Part shown: positions 57,201-58,499 of the stretch, in pieces
Numbering within the stretch: the stretch's first letter is position 1
Layout of the letters: every line of letters begins with the position of its first letter
Virus record (IMG/VR): IMGVR_UViG_3300022744_000032
Span: 1 to 58,499 of that record
Source: a virus
Length of the DNA: 58,499 nucleotides
Direction: 5' to 3' (one strand)
The notes under the pieces: generated by a model
Told to the model about the DNA's origin: nothing
Seen by the model: only the letters and a program-made list of their open reading frames with translations
Database searches by the model: none
Translations under genes and position numbers: made by a program

Positions 57201-57873
57201 TCGCTGTCCAGATCTCTTCCGGCGCGCCCTTCACAATAATCGGATGCCAGAATGTAGCGTCCCCGACATTGTCAAAACCTTTGACGATCTTCGCGGCGTC
57301 GATCAGGTCAGACGCCGTATTCGAAGCCCGCAGATGCGCCACGGGGCGGGTGGGAGAAGAAGGGGGGCCTTCGTACCCGAACCGGTCAACATACGAGTAG
57401 ATGTAACTGACGTATTCAATATTGAGGTCTGACGTGCCCTCTGGAATTGCCGGGACATCAACCACAGGCTGTGTAGTCGGCGCAGGAATCCCCAGGGGAT
57501 ACACCTCCATGCCGGACTCCACCACCGCCCGGAGCGTGGGGTAAGAAACACCATCGACTACTGCGCGCCGGGCTTCTGCAACACGTTTATATGGGTCATT
57601 CAACGCAGGGATTTTAACGCGGGAACAGTCTTGCCCTACATCCCATAGCCACCCATTCCCTGCGCCTTCGTATCGATAGAAGGAGTCCATCCCTGTCGTG
57701 CCAAGAAGACGGGTACCTTGTTCATCAGTAACTGCAGCCAGCCCTTTTAGTGGAACAAGGCTGCCACTTTCAAGACGGACATTTTCCGCGACCTGCGCGA
57801 AGGAATCGCCAAGTTTTCGCGGAGAAATGAGCGGGGCAATGCCGCCGAAAGTAGAGTGAACGATGGCTGTCAT
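54202..57873 (-). CDS. large tail protein (1223 aa)
   Basis: The N-terminal 'GGIAPLISPRKLGDSFAQVAENVRLESGSLVPLKG' is the usual start of tail or stabilisation proteins of podoviruses with P22-like portals. The rest is beta-rich with repeated Gly/Thr/Val units, and residues about 920-1110 resemble a lectin-like jelly roll ('FSLGMDDFTIDVEVLLPSSP'). It is probably a major tail-tube or hub protein carrying the fibre encoded downstream. It is long for its family, and the lectin-like segment may bind cell-surface sugars. Overlap of 1 base with the next gene. Confidence 0.75.
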   Translation of the reverse strand: MTAIVHSTFGGIAPLISPRKLGDSFAQVAENVRLESGSLVPLKGLAAVTDEQGTRLLGTTGMDSFYRYEGAGNGWLWDVGQDCSRVKIPALNDPYKRVAEARRAVVDGVSYPTLRAVVESGMEVYPLGIPAPTTQPVVDVPAIPEGTSDLNIEYVSYIYSYVDRFGYEGPPSSPTRPVAHLRASNTASDLIDAAKIVKGFDNVGDATFWHPIIVKGAPEEIWTATAVTAASTDIETSGNNIGNIRISEVAFVYPTATQITEMWDITCIETEGGNHGTGTVTSIVPTEDTVAEIWTLVCTTAGTSAVFSVTGDVHGAVDDATVNVSYPGDYLGFRITPGDYALGDAFTLVFTGAGTSATHTLTSGRGVYSVVGGVSGAQPNATVGAVYSNNIITFKLDVPSGAGWVRPAKGDIFRIAAAGPKVVDLLLDDGPIDSRGPQYIRATGAALVGDWKIEFETDTHKQKYFPEYKAPGETVFTWLGVKGICHSPGEVSGVEIYFGDAHYTGVYTFSVIGNSIHVAQIGPSVWQVVGSASGTVDHYAYSFKPFTASGVTFTIKEGNLQSDVGDVISVNTVTAVGEATLTFSGEYPPEYPQLEGGKIRIYRSNTGTQETAFQFCMDQPITTTTCTDGVIDSDLQEVCPSFTWIGPPNTVLEPDLYTVDMQKIIHMGRNTFVGYADRTICFSEPFLPHAWPADYRINVKHPIVDIQPMKDGIIVLTTAAPVLVMGAHPSAMAQVALSERYGCVSARSAVDMGGTTFYASNEGLMSIDPSGVINLTEKLMSWAQWKSLFFPDTIVAFQIEGRYIGCYDNGTERKTFIFDPRNGVNALTTCTEFFTNVFVDHEGDGTVYIKQDGADTTPPTDPYRNQVVLDLDMNLPAGTTTMHCAVSGRLFTCHGDAAISSAHQNGGYNALRIPAAGTGYLAAATDESFSLGMDDFTIDVEVLLPSSPHNFFVFDSLPLLDDGHRFHAFLLFFEQGDLKLFTQGWSKSFACPLPGAGTWNYGDWIHVRFTIYHPEPLYHPDWVVAAASIENVPGTYQYGWNGHVENWDLTANDMAGTQYPPTGAGGLNIGCAADNPTYVYSDEGYLRKLRITRGVARNNDDYMLSVAPPAPYSVLETSSVPISAWEKGSDLTYRWKSGIDVSPRAMCPSAVYIEAEGTPTVKLYGDGQLRATKSIPAGTPQLVRLPAGYRAVDFEVEVSGTSPFDLVMFGDSVSELGAKKGGG

Positions 57874-58170
57874 TTAGCCGCTAACCCCGAAAATTTTTTC
57901 GCCCAGGTGTTTAAGCGACGCACCGAGCCCCGCGCCCAGTCCGGTACCGCCGAGAAGAAGCAGTGCGATACGGCCGGCGATCTTTGCATCACGTTCTGCA
58001 CGAGCAACTTGTGCAGTCTGAAGCGCCAATGTCAGTGAATCGAATTTCGTATTCAGGTTATCCAACTTGCTGTTGGTCTCTTCCTTGTGGGACAGCAATT
58101 CCCGCGTAAGATTTTCATACCGCGCGTTCAGTGTTCCCAGTTTTTCACTTACCTCATCAATTCCCGGCAT
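57874..58170 (-). CDS. XhlA-like holin or virion-membrane protein
   Basis: 98 residues: a coiled coil (about 1-60) then one transmembrane helix (about 66-86, IALLLLGGTGLGAGLGASL). XhlA-type haemolysin/holin accessory proteins have this layout. The start overlaps the end of the endolysin gene, which supports a lysis role. It could also be a Rz-like protein, but it lacks a signal sequence. Confidence 0.6.
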   Translation of the reverse strand: MPGIDEVSEKLGTLNARYENLTRELLSHKEETNSKLDNLNTKFDSLTLALQTAQVARAERDAKIAGRIALLLLGGTGLGAGLGASLKHLGEKIFGVSG

Positions 58171-58499
58171 TGAGTACCACCCTGTTTTTTAACCAACCGA
58201 ATACGAAGTCTTCATCTGCTTCCTGGTTTTCCGCCAACTCAATGTACCGGGCCCCTTGTAGCGCGTTCAACGCGGTGAGCAATACTGCTTCCCCGCCTTT
58301 GTTGCTGTAGTAAGTAAGATAGAGTTTCAGCGCCCCGAGCGTGCCAGGCCCTACCCCGCCATCGACAGCGAGATTTGCGAATAATTTTTTCCGTTGGTTC
58401 AGGACATTCAGCGCACGCTGGAGAAATTTCCCCGCAACACCCGGCCCCATATTGACGCCGGTATCGACCAGCTCAAGCGCGATTGCGGGAGACAACTCC
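58157..58499 (-). CDS. endolysin, GH108 type, C-terminal part (cut by window edge)
   Basis: 112 codons are visible. 'SPAIALELVDTGVNMGPGVAGKFLQRALNVLNQ', then 'VDGGVGPGTLGALKLYL' are the second half of a GH108 muramidase and its peptidoglycan-binding segment. The catalytic Glu lies upstream, beyond the right edge. Frame and composition continue to the window edge, so the true start is outside. It degrades host peptidoglycan at lysis, with the adjacent membrane protein as possible holin. Confidence 0.8.
   Translation of the reverse strand, partial: ELSPAIALELVDTGVNMGPGVAGKFLQRALNVLNQRKKLFANLAVDGGVGPGTLGALKLYLTYYSNKGGEAVLLTALNALQGARYIELAENQEADEDFVFGWLKNRVVLNAGN

Noticed and set aside
1-58499. 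A complete circular genome closing at the window ends
   Set aside because: The partial gene at the left edge and the endolysin at the right edge are in different frames across the join, and the endolysin lacks its catalytic half, so sequence is missing.

Overview
The window is most of the genome of a temperate, tailed, probably podovirus-like bacteriophage (or the matching prophage). The evidence is a P22-type portal, an N4-gp56-type major capsid protein, large internal virion proteins, a tyrosine integrase, an XRE/S24-type repressor, family A DNA polymerase with a primase-helicase, and a holin/GH108 endolysin pair. Genes run off both ends, and the two cut genes are not in a common frame across a circular join, so some sequence is missing. 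The host cannot be named. Short operons, rho-independent terminators, Shine-Dalgarno sites, -35/-10 promoters and integron attC sites fit a proteobacterium.

Layout. (1) 1-21042, minus strand: morphogenesis block, transcribed from the 21 kb junction as small terminase, small virion genes, large terminase interrupted by an intein, portal, scaffold, major capsid protein, head-tail adaptors, GNAT-like protein, ejection proteins and a 1800-residue internal virion protein. (2) 21043-21515: divergent control region with a tandem repeat (7 hexamers, 8 nineteen-base units) and a late promoter/operator. (3) 21516-25958, plus strand: small early genes, many membrane-anchored, each separated by a repeated terminator-plus-mini-hairpin leader; an AT-rich iteron region lies at 22.6-22.8 kb. 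(4) 25960-28875: small phage-type ORFs separated by integron attC sites (seven complete and one decayed) with no integron integrase. (5) 28996-33330: more small accessory genes. (6) 33414-37939: a ubiquitin-like module with a beta-grasp modifier, a region of three long RNA-like stems, an E1-like enzyme, a JAMM peptidase and an E2-like protein. (7) 37939-47914: replication and recombination genes (DNA polymerase, CsrA-like protein, primase-helicase, RecB/Cas4-type nuclease, SNF2 helicase, PD-(D/E)XK endonuclease). (8) 47715-49606: repressor, nucleotide-modification-associated protein, AlpA/excisionase-like protein and a candidate Tad1/Acb2-type anti-defence protein. (9) 49690-58499, minus strand: integrase, small membrane proteins, tail fibre, tail proteins, holin-like protein and endolysin.

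A 17-bp palindrome, TATAGGTNNNACCTATA, occurs about twelve times, mostly in front of transcription units on both strands. At the best sites its right arm supplies the -10 box, so a dimeric repressor probably coordinates early, late and lysogeny units through it.

The four most unusual observations are the ubiquitin-like conjugation operon, the attC gene-cassette array inside a phage, the structured region between the modifier and the E1 gene, and the class 3 intein in the terminase Walker A motif.
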